Shown here: positions 6,512 through 14,440 of the stretch, one piece after another
How positions within the stretch are numbered: the stretch's first letter is position 1
Layout: each line of letters opens with the position of its first letter
Source: Candidatus Kapaibacterium sp.
Lineage (GTDB): Bacteria > Bacteroidota > Ignavibacteria > Kapaibacteriales > UBA961
Assembly: GCA_023259575.1 (NCBI GenBank)
Contig: JALRHN010000030.1
Span: 1 to 17,425 of the forward strand
DNA: 17,425 nt
Reading direction: 5' to 3'
The notes under the pieces: generated by a model
What the model saw: the letters and a program-made list of their open reading frames with translations, nothing else
Told to the model about the DNA's origin: nothing
Database searches by the model: none
Made by a program: the position numbers and the translations under genes

Positions 6512-8053
6512 TTAATAATTAGGTTTATGATGAAGTATATGCTCTTTTTCTTCAGAATTCATTGAATCCAATACTTTATACATTAAAGAAATTCTTGGAT
6601 TTCCCTGTAATTGTTCTCTATTACGATGATAAAATTGCCAATAAAGACTATTAAAAGGACATGCATCTTCACCATATTTCTTTTTTCTATCGAATCTACA
6701 ATTCTTACAGTAATCACTCATTGAATGTATATATGAAGAGCTTGATATATATGGTTTGGTTCCAACAATGCCCCCATCTGCAAACTGGCTCATGCCTCTT
6801 GTATTTGGTAATTCAACCCACTCAATAGCATCTATATAAATTCCTAAATACCATGCATCTACTTCATCTGGATTAATTCCAGCTAATAATGCAAAATTAC
6901 CGATAATCATAAGCCTTTGAATATGATGAGCATAAGCATATTCAAGTGATTGATTAATCGCTTTGCTCATACAGTTCATGTCTGTTTTACCTGTCCAAAA
7001 CCACTCAGGTAATGTATTTTGATGATTAAAAAAATTCAATGAAGCATAATCTGGCATATATTCTCGATAAATCCCTCTAATATATTCACGCCAACCAAGT
7101 ATCTGGCGTATAAACCCCTCTATTTGAGATAATGATATAGTTTCCTCTGAAGCTTGCCATGCATCTATGGCAGCATGTATTACTTCTAAAGGATGTAATA
7201 GTTTGGTATTAAGAGAAAATGATAATCGTGAGTGAAAAAGAAAAATGGACTTCTCTGTCATTGCATCTTGATATGTACCAAAATGTTTTAAAAGATGTGT
7301 GGTAAAATATGTTAATAATTCTAAAGATTCTTTTCTAGAAATTGGCCATGGTAATGATTCTTTATTGATTTTCCCTATAGTTTCAATTCCCATTGATTCT
7401 ATCATCTGAACTAGATCCGAAACATTATGTTGAAACTCCAAAGGTGGTATTAATATATCTTGATTAGGTAAAGATTTTCTATTCTCATGATCATAATTCC
7501 ATGTTCCACCTTTAGGACTATTCCCATCCATAAGAATAGAATATTTCTTGCGCATATATCTGTAAAAAGACTCCATAGGGACAGTCTTCTTTCCTTTAAA
7601 CACTCTTATCCAATCTTCCTTGTCAGACAAAAAATGTTCAGTTGAATATAGCGTAGATGTAATAGATATTCTTTCACAAAATAGTCTTAATTCTTCCTGT
7701 AAACGCCATTCATCTGGTTGCTGATATTCAAAATGAGATATTTCCTGAGATGCGATAAAATGTTCGCAATTAGCTGAAATACTCTGCTTATTATCACGAT
7801 CATCTAATGATATATAATGAATATTATGTCCAAAATTCGAACATTCATTCGAGAAATTTCTCATAGATGAGAAAAAAGCAGTGATCTTCTGAATATGATG
7901 TTTTACATATGACGTTTCCGACAGAGTTTCCATCATAATGTAAACGATAGAATCATCTTTTGTAGAAAACCATGAGTGATTTGAGTTAAGCTGGTCTCCT
8001 AGGATAAGTCTGAGTGTTTTAGGCTTATTAAGCTTTGCTACTTTGGAATGCAT
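6512..8053 (-). CDS. Cryptochrome/photolyase family protein, iron-sulfur type (FeS-BCP, PhrB/CryB-like)
   Basis: A 513-residue flavoprotein of the bacterial FeS-containing branch (FeS-BCP/CryPro). Characterised members use blue light and FAD to repair (6-4) photoproducts, or act as photoreceptors. The N-terminal antenna domain starts with the family's L-x-L-I-L-G-D-Q-L (residues 14-22). The C-terminal FAD domain shows S-R-L-S-F-S-L-N and I-L-G-W-R-E-Y-I-R-G. The four 4Fe-4S ligands are Cys361, Cys449, Cys452 and Cys465. By memory these keep the exact spacing of the Agrobacterium PhrB ligands (350, 438, 441, 454). The ATG lies inside the end of the SDR gene (26-nt overlap), so the two are surely co-transcribed. 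Full length and all ligands suggest an active protein. Repair versus signalling function cannot be told from sequence alone. Confidence 0.94.
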   Translation of the reverse strand: MHSKVAKLNKPKTLRLILGDQLNSNHSWFSTKDDSIVYIMMETLSETSYVKHHIQKITAFFSSMRNFSNECSNFGHNIHYISLDDRDNKQSISANCEHFIASQEISHFEYQQPDEWRLQEELRLFCERISITSTLYSTEHFLSDKEDWIRVFKGKKTVPMESFYRYMRKKYSILMDGNSPKGGTWNYDHENRKSLPNQDILIPPLEFQHNVSDLVQMIESMGIETIGKINKESLPWPISRKESLELLTYFTTHLLKHFGTYQDAMTEKSIFLFHSRLSFSLNTKLLHPLEVIHAAIDAWQASEETISLSQIEGFIRQILGWREYIRGIYREYMPDYASLNFFNHQNTLPEWFWTGKTDMNCMSKAINQSLEYAYAHHIQRLMIIGNFALLAGINPDEVDAWYLGIYIDAIEWVELPNTRGMSQFADGGIVGTKPYISSSSYIHSMSDYCKNCRFDRKKKYGEDACPFNSLYWQFYHRNREQLQGNPRISLMYKVLDSMNSEEKEHILHHKPNY

Positions 8054-8810
8054 GTACTGCTTTTACCTTAAGAAATCGAGGAACGAAAGAACTAAGGATT
8101 AGCATAATGCGATTGCTAAATCCATGAATAGCAATTGTTTTGCCTTTCATCATTGCTTTATATGCATGCAAAGCAACTGGATATGATTCGGGCACGGGCA
8201 TTGTACTAAATAAGCGAGATTTGTGCATTCCAGCAGATTGTTGAAAATTGGATTTAGTTGGGCCAGGACAATGTGCAGTTACAGTAATTCCTAATGGAGC
8301 TAATTCGAATGCAAGAGCCTCAGAAAAACTTAAGACAAATGCTTTAGATGCATAATAAACTGCCATAAGAGGTCCTGAATAAAATGCGGCTACAGAAGCA
8401 ATATTTAAAATTTTACCTTTATTAGCTTTTAACTGATAGGATAATAGTTTGCATAATTGCATAAGAGCAATACAGTTTAACTGCATTAGGTCTTGTTGCT
8501 TAGACAAATCGGAATCGACAAATTCTCCATAGACACCGAAGCCTGCATTATTTACAAGAATATCAATTGAACAATGTAGGTTTTCTATTTCTTTACATAA
8601 TTGATAAGCTGCATCAGGAACACTTAAATCACATACAATAATATGAGTAGAAATATGATATTGTTCTTCTAATTCTTTAGCTAAAGCATGAAGAGGGGCT
8701 TCAGATCTTGCGGTTAAGATAAGATTATGCTTATGAGCTGCCATTACTTTAGCAATCTCTTTTCCGATCCCAAAAGATGCACCTGTAATCAAAGCAAATG
8801 TATTATTCAT
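8028..8810 (-). CDS. Short-chain dehydrogenase/reductase (classical SDR)
   Basis: A 260-residue NAD(P)-dependent oxidoreductase of the classical SDR family. Visible are the Rossmann motif T-G-A-S-F-G-I-G (residues 9-16), N-N-A-G (87-90), catalytic Ser139 and the Y152-x3-K156 pair, then the P-G-P-T-K segment. Basic residues near Arg35 hint at NADP(H) preference. An in-frame ATG at 8855 would add 15 residues but overlap msrA by 44 nt. The ATG at 8810 starts one base after the msrA stop and gives the usual N-terminus, so it is preferred. The substrate is unknown. SDR genes next to photolyase genes are common in bacterial light-response clusters, so a role in lipid or pigment modification is possible but unproven. 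The 3' end overlaps the photolyase start. Confidence 0.88.
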   Translation of the reverse strand: MNNTFALITGASFGIGKEIAKVMAAHKHNLILTARSEAPLHALAKELEEQYHISTHIIVCDLSVPDAAYQLCKEIENLHCSIDILVNNAGFGVYGEFVDSDLSKQQDLMQLNCIALMQLCKLLSYQLKANKGKILNIASVAAFYSGPLMAVYYASKAFVLSFSEALAFELAPLGITVTAHCPGPTKSNFQQSAGMHKSRLFSTMPVPESYPVALHAYKAMMKGKTIAIHGFSNRIMLILSSFVPRFLKVKAVHAFQSSKA

Positions 8811-8811
8811 A

Positions 8812-9465
8812 TTATGGTTTAAGTTTTTTTGAAAAAATCTTCCTAAATTTTTCAACTTTTGGTTTTATAACAAAAGCACAATAGGGTTGATCTTCATTTT
8901 GAGAATAATAGTTTTGATGATAATCTTCGGCCTTGTAAAATATAGAAGCCGGTTCAAAAGTTGTGACTATTGGATTACTAAATATATGTGCATTTTCTAA
9001 TTCTTGCTTATAGAACTCTGATTCTTTCTTTTGATATTCATCATAGTAAAAAATTGCAGACCTATATTGAGTACCGATATCATTTCCCTGCATATTTAGA
9101 GTAGTTGGATCATGAGTTTGCCAAAACACCTCTAGTAATTCTTTAAAGGTGATTTTACGGGGATCAAATGTGATTCTGCATACTTCAGCATGGCCAGTAG
9201 AACCAGAACACACTTGTTTATATGTTGGATCTTTTAGTGTTCCTCCCATATATCCACTTTCAACAAGAATAACTCCATATAGATCTTGAAAAACAGCTTC
9301 AACGCACCAAAAACAACCAGCTCCAAAGGTTGCATAAGCAATTGAATCAGAAGTTTGAATAGTAGCATCCATTATTTTTTTTCCTCGTTCATTGGTGGGT
9401 GATTTAGTTGCACCATTGCATGAATACAAAGCAAAACAGCAAAAAATGCATAGAAAAAACTGCAT
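8812..9465 (-). CDS. msrA: Peptide methionine-S-sulfoxide reductase, predicted lipoprotein
   Basis: MsrA reduces methionine-S-sulfoxide in oxidised proteins. The 217-residue protein has the catalytic G-C-F-W-C-V-E motif (nucleophile Cys51), G-Y-M-G-G, the G-H-A-E-V segment, D-I-G-T-Q-Y-R-S and Y-H-Q-N-Y-Y. A C-terminal Q-P-Y-C (Cys196) lies before the conserved V-x-K-F-R-K-x-F tail. Unusually for a housekeeping MsrA, it begins with a hydrophobic signal ending L-Y-S-C, a good lipobox (Cys16), followed by a 20-30 residue linker. It is therefore predicted to act outside the cytoplasm, anchored to a membrane, repairing envelope proteins. AAAGGA precedes the ATG. It lies 24 nt downstream of dps and 1 nt upstream of the SDR gene, which supports an oxidative-stress operon. 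A cytoplasmic form from the ATG at about residue 32 is conceivable. Confidence 0.95.
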   Translation of the reverse strand: MQFFLCIFCCFALYSCNGATKSPTNERGKKIMDATIQTSDSIAYATFGAGCFWCVEAVFQDLYGVILVESGYMGGTLKDPTYKQVCSGSTGHAEVCRITFDPRKITFKELLEVFWQTHDPTTLNMQGNDIGTQYRSAIFYYDEYQKKESEFYKQELENAHIFSNPIVTTFEPASIFYKAEDYHQNYYSQNEDQPYCAFVIKPKVEKFRKIFSKKLKP

Positions 9466-9489
9466 ATAATCCTTTAATGATATAATGAG

Positions 9490-9957
9490 TTAGCCTAATA
9501 AAGAAGTAAGCATCCAAGCTGTTTTTTCGTGGACCAGAATTCTTGCTGTGGCAAGGTCTGCAGTTGGTGTATCATAGGCTTTATCAGCTAAAGGAATAAT
9601 AGACCTTGCAGTTTTAATGATAGTTTCATTGTCTTCCACCAATAATGCAATCATTGTTAGTGCATCTGGAATATCTTCCATTTCAGGTATGGACGTTAAC
9701 TCCTGGAACGCTTTAAAAGATCCTGGAGCAAAAGCACCAAGTGCTCTAATTCTCTCGGCTATAATATCTATAGCCAAGGCTAGCTCTGTATATTGTTGTT
9801 CAAATAATGTATGGAGTGTAACAAACATTGGTCCAGAAACATTCCAATGAAAATTATGAGTTTTGATATATATAGAATATGTATCTGCCAATAACTGAGA
9901 AAGACCTTGAATGATCAGCTCCTTATCTTTTTCAGAAATTTCTAATTGCTTTATCAT
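9490..9957 (-). CDS. dps: Dps family ferroxidase/DNA-protection mini-ferritin
   Basis: A 155-residue Dps-type mini-ferritin. Such proteins form 12-mers that oxidise Fe(II) with H2O2 and store the iron, lowering Fenton damage to DNA in the cytoplasm. The inter-subunit ferroxidase ligands are all present with standard spacing: His37, His49, Asp64 and Glu68, in H-N-F-H-W-N-V and D-I-I-A-E-R-I-R. Length and the single four-helix-bundle layout are normal. There is no long Lys-rich N-terminal tail, so strong DNA binding of the E. coli Dps type is not expected. AAAGGA lies about nine bases before the ATG. The gene is between dedA (41 nt upstream) and msrA (24 nt downstream). Confidence 0.95.
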   Translation of the reverse strand: MIKQLEISEKDKELIIQGLSQLLADTYSIYIKTHNFHWNVSGPMFVTLHTLFEQQYTELALAIDIIAERIRALGAFAPGSFKAFQELTSIPEMEDIPDALTMIALLVEDNETIIKTARSIIPLADKAYDTPTADLATARILVHEKTAWMLTSLLG

Positions 9958-9998
9958 AATACGAATCCTTTTAAAGTGTGATAATTGAAAAGGAATGA

Positions 9999-10631
9999 TT
10001 AATTATTTCTTGTTTTGAATGTTTCAATAAGAGCTGGCAGAATAGAAATACATACAATAGCCAAAACAACTACAGAGAAATTTTTCTTAACAAATTCAAT
10101 TTGTCCAAAATAGTAGCCTGCCGAGATAAGTAGTATGATCCAGAGAAGAGCGCCCCCGACACTAAAAGACAAAAAAGTGCGATAATTCATTTTACCTAAT
10201 CCTGCAACAAATGGGGCAAATGTTCTTACGATCGGTACAAAACGAGCTATGACTATTGTTTTACTTCCATAATCTGTATAAAAGGATTGTGTCTTTTGGA
10301 GATATGATTGCTTGAAAATTTTAGACTCTGGATTAGAAAATGCTTTTGAACCTATCGTTCTACCGAACCAATAATTAAGATTATCACCAGAAATTGCAGC
10401 AATAAATAATAGTGGAGCAATGATAAATGGATTTAAAGATCCAACAGCACAAAGAGCGCCGATAGCAAATAATAATGAGTCACCAGGTAAAAAAGGAGCA
10501 ATTACTAAACCTGTCTCACAAAAAACAATTATAGTAAGAATTCCATAAACCCAAGTACCATAATGAATTACCAGATCAGATAAATGTTTATCTAAATGAA
10601 GAAATAAATCTATAAAGGATGAGATTTCCAT
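9999..10631 (-). CDS. DedA/VTT family membrane protein
   Basis: A 210-residue inner-membrane protein of the DedA family. Members take part in undecaprenyl-phosphate or phospholipid recycling across the membrane and in proton-motive-force and antimicrobial-peptide tolerance. Family motifs seen are F-C-E-T-G-L (37-42), the re-entrant segment P-F-L-P-G-D-S-L-L-F (46-55), G-D-N-L-N-Y-W-F-G-R, and R-F-V-P-I-V-R-T-F-A-P-F-V-A-G with its essential arginines. It resembles the YqjA/YghB branch. UppP, another undecaprenyl-phosphate enzyme, is encoded about 4 kb upstream on the same strand. The gene starts 18 nt after the rsmD stop. Confidence 0.92.
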   Translation of the reverse strand: MEISSFIDLFLHLDKHLSDLVIHYGTWVYGILTIIVFCETGLVIAPFLPGDSLLFAIGALCAVGSLNPFIIAPLLFIAAISGDNLNYWFGRTIGSKAFSNPESKIFKQSYLQKTQSFYTDYGSKTIVIARFVPIVRTFAPFVAGLGKMNYRTFLSFSVGGALLWIILLISAGYYFGQIEFVKKNFSVVVLAIVCISILPALIETFKTRNN

Positions 10632-10649
10632 AATATTTGTCTAGAATGA

Positions 10650-11231
10650 TTAATCTTTCTGAATAATATCGACAATCGTTTTGCCAAAAGTGAGTGAAGT
10701 AAGTGTAGAAAAACCTTTTGGCAATAGTATATGTTCAATGTCATCATGTTCTGCAATGAGTATACCTTGAGGACATAAGCTATTCGTTTTTTCTATTTCA
10801 TGTAAGATTTTATTCAACATTCTTTCAATATATGGTGGATCGCAAAAAATACAATTCCAATATAAAGGAACATAATCTGGTAATTGCTTTAGATGAAATC
10901 CATTGAAAAAAGTTAAAGCATCTTGAACAGCAATTGGAGATTGATTTTGTGGAATGCCTAAAGAATGTGCGGAATGTCTTATTTCTTGAGCAATGTGTAA
11001 TTCTTTCTCAACAAATATGCAGCGTTTAGCTCCTCTACTTATTGCTTCAAATCCCAAAGCTCCTGTGCCTGCGCACACATCTAATACTTCAATATTATCA
11101 TCTTCAAAATTGATATAATGAGATAGAGCATTAAATATAGACTCACGCATACGATCGGTAGTAGGCCTAGTTTCATCGAATACTTTGTGTCCAAAACTAA
11201 GCCCTTTTAAGCGACCGCTGATAATTCTCAT
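10650..11231 (-). CDS. rsmD: 16S rRNA (guanine(966)-N2)-methyltransferase
   Basis: RsmD makes m2G966 in 16S rRNA during small-subunit assembly, using S-adenosylmethionine. The 193-residue protein starts with the characteristic M-R-I-I-S-G-R-L-K-G and has R-P-T-T-D-R-M-R-E-S-I-F-N (22-34). The SAM-binding loop is D-V-C-A-G-T-G-A-L-G-F-E (51-62), and the catalytic motif IV is D-P-P-Y (131-134). A GAGAG sequence at the end of ettA serves as a likely ribosome-binding site; the two genes are only 3 nt apart, so translational coupling is likely. Confidence 0.95.
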   Translation of the reverse strand: MRIISGRLKGLSFGHKVFDETRPTTDRMRESIFNALSHYINFEDDNIEVLDVCAGTGALGFEAISRGAKRCIFVEKELHIAQEIRHSAHSLGIPQNQSPIAVQDALTFFNGFHLKQLPDYVPLYWNCIFCDPPYIERMLNKILHEIEKTNSLCPQGILIAEHDDIEHILLPKGFSTLTSLTFGKTIVDIIQKD

Positions 11232-11234
11232 TTC

Positions 11235-12908
11235 TTACTCTCGTGTCAACTTTTGATATTTCAATCTATGTGGTTGATCTGCAGAAGTACCTAATCTAGC
11301 ATGACGATCTTCTTCATATTCCGAATAATTACCATCATACCATATTACTTTGCTATCGCCTTCAAATGCAAGAATATGAGTAGCTACTCTGTCTAAAAAC
11401 CATCTATCATGAGAAATCACTACGGCGCAACCTGCAAAATTCTGCAAAGCTTCTTCTAGAGCTCTTAATGTATTTACATCTAAATCATTAGTTGGTTCAT
11501 CTAGTAGCAATACATTTGCACCATCTTTTAACATTTTAGCAAGGTGCACTCTATTCCTTTCACCACCAGAAAGAACACTGCATTTTTTTTGTTGATCTGT
11601 ACCACTAAAATTAAATCTTGAAACATATGCTCTAGAATTCATGTCTCGAGCCCCTAAATGTAGAATATCATCACCACCAGAAATTTCTTCCCAGATAGTT
11701 TTTTCATTATCTAGAGGTCGATTTTGATCTATATAGCCAAGTTTTACTGTCTCACCAATTTTAATAGTCCCTTTATCTGGTTGTTCTTGACCAGTAATCA
11801 TCCTAAACAATGTTGATTTTCCGGCACCATTAGCTCCGATAACGCCAATAATACCACCAGGTGGTAAATCGAAGCTAACATCTTCGAATAGAAGTCTATC
11901 GCCAAATCCTTTTGCCAGATTATCTGCTTTTATAACCGTAGAGCCCAAACGTGGCCCTGGTGGTATATAAATTTCAATGTCTTCATTATGCGCTTCTTGT
12001 TGTTCTTCTACCATTCTTTCATAAGAAGCTATACGAGCTTTACTTTTTGCGTGACGTCCTTTAGGATTCATACGAACCCATTCTAACTCTTTTTGAAGAA
12101 CTTTTTGTTTAGCAGAAACCTGTTTTTCTTCTACTGCTAAACGTTTATGCTTTTGTTCAAGCCAACTAGTATAGTTACCTTCAAATGGATAGCCTTGTCC
12201 ACGATCTAATTCTAATATCCAACCCGCAACATTATCTAAGAAGTATCGATCATGAGTTACAGCAATAACAGTTCCTGGATATTTATGTAAATGCACTTCC
12301 AGCCATGCTACAGTTTCAGCATCTAGGTGATTGGTAGGTTCATCTAATAATAATACATCTGGTTGTTGCAATAATAATCTACATAAAGCTACACGACGTT
12401 TTTCTCCACCAGAAAGCACGGATATCAATGTATCACCTTGTGGACATCTAAGTGCATCCATAGCTAATTCTAGTTTGCTATCTAAGTCCCAAGCATTTGC
12501 ATGATCTATTTTTTCTTGCAGTTTGGCTTGTTTTTCCATTAATACTTCAAAATCTGCATCAGGATCTGCAAATTGTGCAGATATTGATTCATATTCTTTT
12601 AGCAGATTTACTGTCTCTTGTACGCCTTCTTCAACAATTTCTTTTACAGTTTTATTGTGATCCATTTCTGGCTCTTGGGACAAGTAGCCAAATGTGACAT
12701 CTTTATTACTTGTAATTTGACCAATATAATCTTGATCGATTCCTGCAATGATTCTTAATAATGAAGATTTACCAGCTCCATTCAAACCTAATACACCAAT
12801 TTTTGCACCATAATAAAAAGACAAATAAATATCTTTTAATACTGTTTTACTTGGCTTATAAACTTTACTTACGCCTATCATTGAGAAAATAATTTTATTG
12901 TCTACCAT
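11235..12908 (-). CDS. ettA: Energy-dependent translational throttle protein EttA (ABC-F ATPase)
   Basis: EttA is a soluble ABC-F ATPase. It binds the ribosomal E site and gates the first peptide bond according to the ATP/ADP ratio. The 557 residues match the 555 of E. coli EttA. Both nucleotide-binding domains are intact. NBD1 has Walker A G-L-N-G-A-G-K-S-S (41-49), signature L-S-G-G-E-K (165-170) and catalytic Glu190. NBD2 has G-A-N-G-A-G-K-S-T (358-366), signature L-S-G-G-E-R (446-451) and Glu471. The EttA-type arm insert lies around residues 95-140. The linker (P-tRNA interaction motif) has K-G-R-H-A-K-S-K-A-R (283-292). GGAG lies about 11 bases before the ATG. It heads the group ettA-rsmD-dedA-dps. 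Confidence 0.96.
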   Translation of the reverse strand: MVDNKIIFSMIGVSKVYKPSKTVLKDIYLSFYYGAKIGVLGLNGAGKSSLLRIIAGIDQDYIGQITSNKDVTFGYLSQEPEMDHNKTVKEIVEEGVQETVNLLKEYESISAQFADPDADFEVLMEKQAKLQEKIDHANAWDLDSKLELAMDALRCPQGDTLISVLSGGEKRRVALCRLLLQQPDVLLLDEPTNHLDAETVAWLEVHLHKYPGTVIAVTHDRYFLDNVAGWILELDRGQGYPFEGNYTSWLEQKHKRLAVEEKQVSAKQKVLQKELEWVRMNPKGRHAKSKARIASYERMVEEQQEAHNEDIEIYIPPGPRLGSTVIKADNLAKGFGDRLLFEDVSFDLPPGGIIGVIGANGAGKSTLFRMITGQEQPDKGTIKIGETVKLGYIDQNRPLDNEKTIWEEISGGDDILHLGARDMNSRAYVSRFNFSGTDQQKKCSVLSGGERNRVHLAKMLKDGANVLLLDEPTNDLDVNTLRALEEALQNFAGCAVVISHDRWFLDRVATHILAFEGDSKVIWYDGNYSEYEEDRHARLGTSADQPHRLKYQKLTRE

Positions 12909-12954
12909 GCTGGCTATATCTCCAATAATCGATTTAGTTTTTAATTAGGGAATG

Positions 12955-12962
12955 CAAAAATA
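12955..12962 (-). promoter_or_regulatory. Possible -7 promoter element upstream of ettA
   Basis: The 75-nt gap between deoC and ettA contains, on the minus strand, TATTTTTG, a match to the Bacteroidota TAnnTTTG -7 box, 46 nt before the ettA ATG. No convincing -33 element was found at the expected distance, and short A/T-rich motifs arise often by chance here. It would let ettA and the genes below it be transcribed apart from the uppP-deoC group. Confidence 0.33.
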
Positions 12963-12983
12963 CAGAGTTCTTAATGATTAACT

Positions 12984-13664
12984 TTATGCTACAGAATTCT
13001 TTAATTCATTAATAATGTGAATACCATTACTTGTACCTATTCTTTGGGCACCTGCTTCAATCATTTCTAATGCAGATTGATATGTACTTATTCCACCTGA
13101 TGCTTTAATCCCAATTTCTGCAGGAAGATGCTTTCTTAACAGAAGAATATCGCTTGCTATTGCTCCACCGCCTGCAAATCCAGTGGATGTTTTAATAAAA
13201 TCTGCCCCTGCATCTGCAACTAATTCAGCAGCCATTATTTTTTGATCTGTATTTAATAAGCAAGTTTCGATGATTACTTTAACCAAAGCTCCTGATTGAT
13301 GTGCGGTATCTGTCACTGAACGAATATCATTCCAAACAATATCTTTTTCGCCATCTAATAATGCACCAACCTGTATAACCATATCAATCTCTTGAGCACC
13401 ATCATGTAAAGCTTGCAAAGTTTCTGACACTTTTGCTCCGGTTTTATGCATTCCATGAGGAAATCCAATCACTGTACACACTTTGGTAGAAGTTCTATGT
13501 AATAAACTTGAACAAATTCCAACATAAAATGGATGAACACATACTGATGCAAAAGAATATTCTAAAGCTTGTGAACACAATAATTCAATATCTTTTTTAA
13601 CAGCTGTATTTTTTAAGAGTGTATGGTCTATCATACGCACTAATTGTTCAGGATTAATATTCAT
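12984..13664 (-). CDS. deoC: Deoxyribose-phosphate aldolase
   Basis: DeoC splits 2-deoxyribose-5-phosphate into glyceraldehyde-3-phosphate and acetaldehyde in deoxynucleoside catabolism. From the chosen start the protein has 226 residues, normal for the bacterial short form. Catalytic residues are present: Schiff-base Lys158 in D-F-I-K-T-S-T-G-F, Asp94 in E-I-D-M-V and Lys187 in G-I-K-A-S-G-G-I. An in-frame ATG at 13688 would add eight residues and overlap the upstream gene by 35 nt. The ATG at 13664 overlaps it by 11 nt and matches the family N-terminus (I-D-H-T-L-L close to the start). Neither has a clear Shine-Dalgarno. No other deo gene is in the window. Confidence 0.95.
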   Translation of the reverse strand: MNINPEQLVRMIDHTLLKNTAVKKDIELLCSQALEYSFASVCVHPFYVGICSSLLHRTSTKVCTVIGFPHGMHKTGAKVSETLQALHDGAQEIDMVIQVGALLDGEKDIVWNDIRSVTDTAHQSGALVKVIIETCLLNTDQKIMAAELVADAGADFIKTSTGFAGGGAIASDILLLRKHLPAEIGIKASGGISTYQSALEMIEAGAQRIGTSNGIHIINELKNSVA

Positions 13665-14421
13665 TGTTTGTTCTAAGCGAAAGTTCATAAAGTACTATAG
13701 TGCTTGGGCTTGCATCGGATAATAATGGTGCAATATGAATTGATACGAGATATATTCCATCGTGAATGTCATTGTTAAGATTTAACATTTCTGTGATTGT
13801 TGCTTCTGTTCTTGTATTATCTGGATATTGCCAAAATGCATGATGAGCTGCTAATTCTCCATTGTCTATTTCGGGATCTACAGAAGGTAAATCTGTCAAA
13901 AAGTGTTGAATACCTTGATGTGCTATGTATTCCATTGCATCTGCAGTAAAGTAAGGTGGATTATTACCAGACCATACGATATTATCTTTATCTTTCTGAA
14001 ATGTTTTTATTATTAATGCTTCGGGCTTTATATGATTTTCAAGAGCATGTTGGATCATTTCTTTTGTAATAATCATATCCCCATTAGGGGCTTTGATGGG
14101 GGAGAGAGTGAGCAATAAGCCTAAAAAATTATATGTCTTAAATGTATGAGCTATATAATATGGTTGTTGGGAAATGTGTCCTACACATTCAGTATGTGTA
14201 CCATTTCCATGGGGTGCAATTGTAAGAATCGAACAATTGACTGGTCCGCCTAAACTTGTAGAGCCTATAAAATCACCCATAGTAAATGGTGAAAATTGAG
14301 GCATTGGTAAATGGAAAGCAGATGGATTATTATTTCCTGATTGCAGAGGAAATGAAGCAATTATCGGTTTAGATAAATCTGCCTGATACAATGATGTATG
14401 TATCGGTATCGAGACAATCAT
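13654..14421 (-). CDS. Cyclase family (kynurenine-formamidase-like) metal-dependent hydrolase
   Basis: A 255-residue protein of the Pfam Cyclase family, which includes KynB and related amide or ester hydrolases. The family's metal motif HxGTHxDxxxH appears as H-G-N-G-T-H-T-E-C-V-G-H (71-82). His76 and His82 are kept, Asp is replaced by Glu78, and the first His is displaced by one residue (His71; Gly72 sits at its usual place). The later block T-D-L-P-S-V-D-P-E-I-D-N-G followed by H-H-A-F-W is also typical. No tryptophan-catabolism gene is near, so kynurenine need not be the substrate. The gene overlaps deoC by 11 nt (or 35 nt with the longer deoC start) and follows uppP by 19 nt, indicating one transcript. 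Confidence 0.82.
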   Translation of the reverse strand: MIVSIPIHTSLYQADLSKPIIASFPLQSGNNNPSAFHLPMPQFSPFTMGDFIGSTSLGGPVNCSILTIAPHGNGTHTECVGHISQQPYYIAHTFKTYNFLGLLLTLSPIKAPNGDMIITKEMIQHALENHIKPEALIIKTFQKDKDNIVWSGNNPPYFTADAMEYIAHQGIQHFLTDLPSVDPEIDNGELAAHHAFWQYPDNTRTEATITEMLNLNNDIHDGIYLVSIHIAPLLSDASPSTIVLYELSLRTNNEY

Positions 14422-14440
14422 ATATATCTGCTCATTTTTT

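Noticed and set aside
8811..8855. Upstream ATG for the SDR gene
   Set aside because: It overlaps msrA by 44 nt and adds 15 residues not expected in the family; the ATG at 8810 directly follows the msrA stop.
9617..9850. 77-residue open frame antisense to dps
   Set aside because: It mirrors the highly conserved dps coding sequence and is low-complexity, rich in Ser, Ile and Ala.
12497..12697. 66-residue open frame antisense to ettA
   Set aside because: It lies within the EttA arm and NBD1 coding region and has a chance composition.
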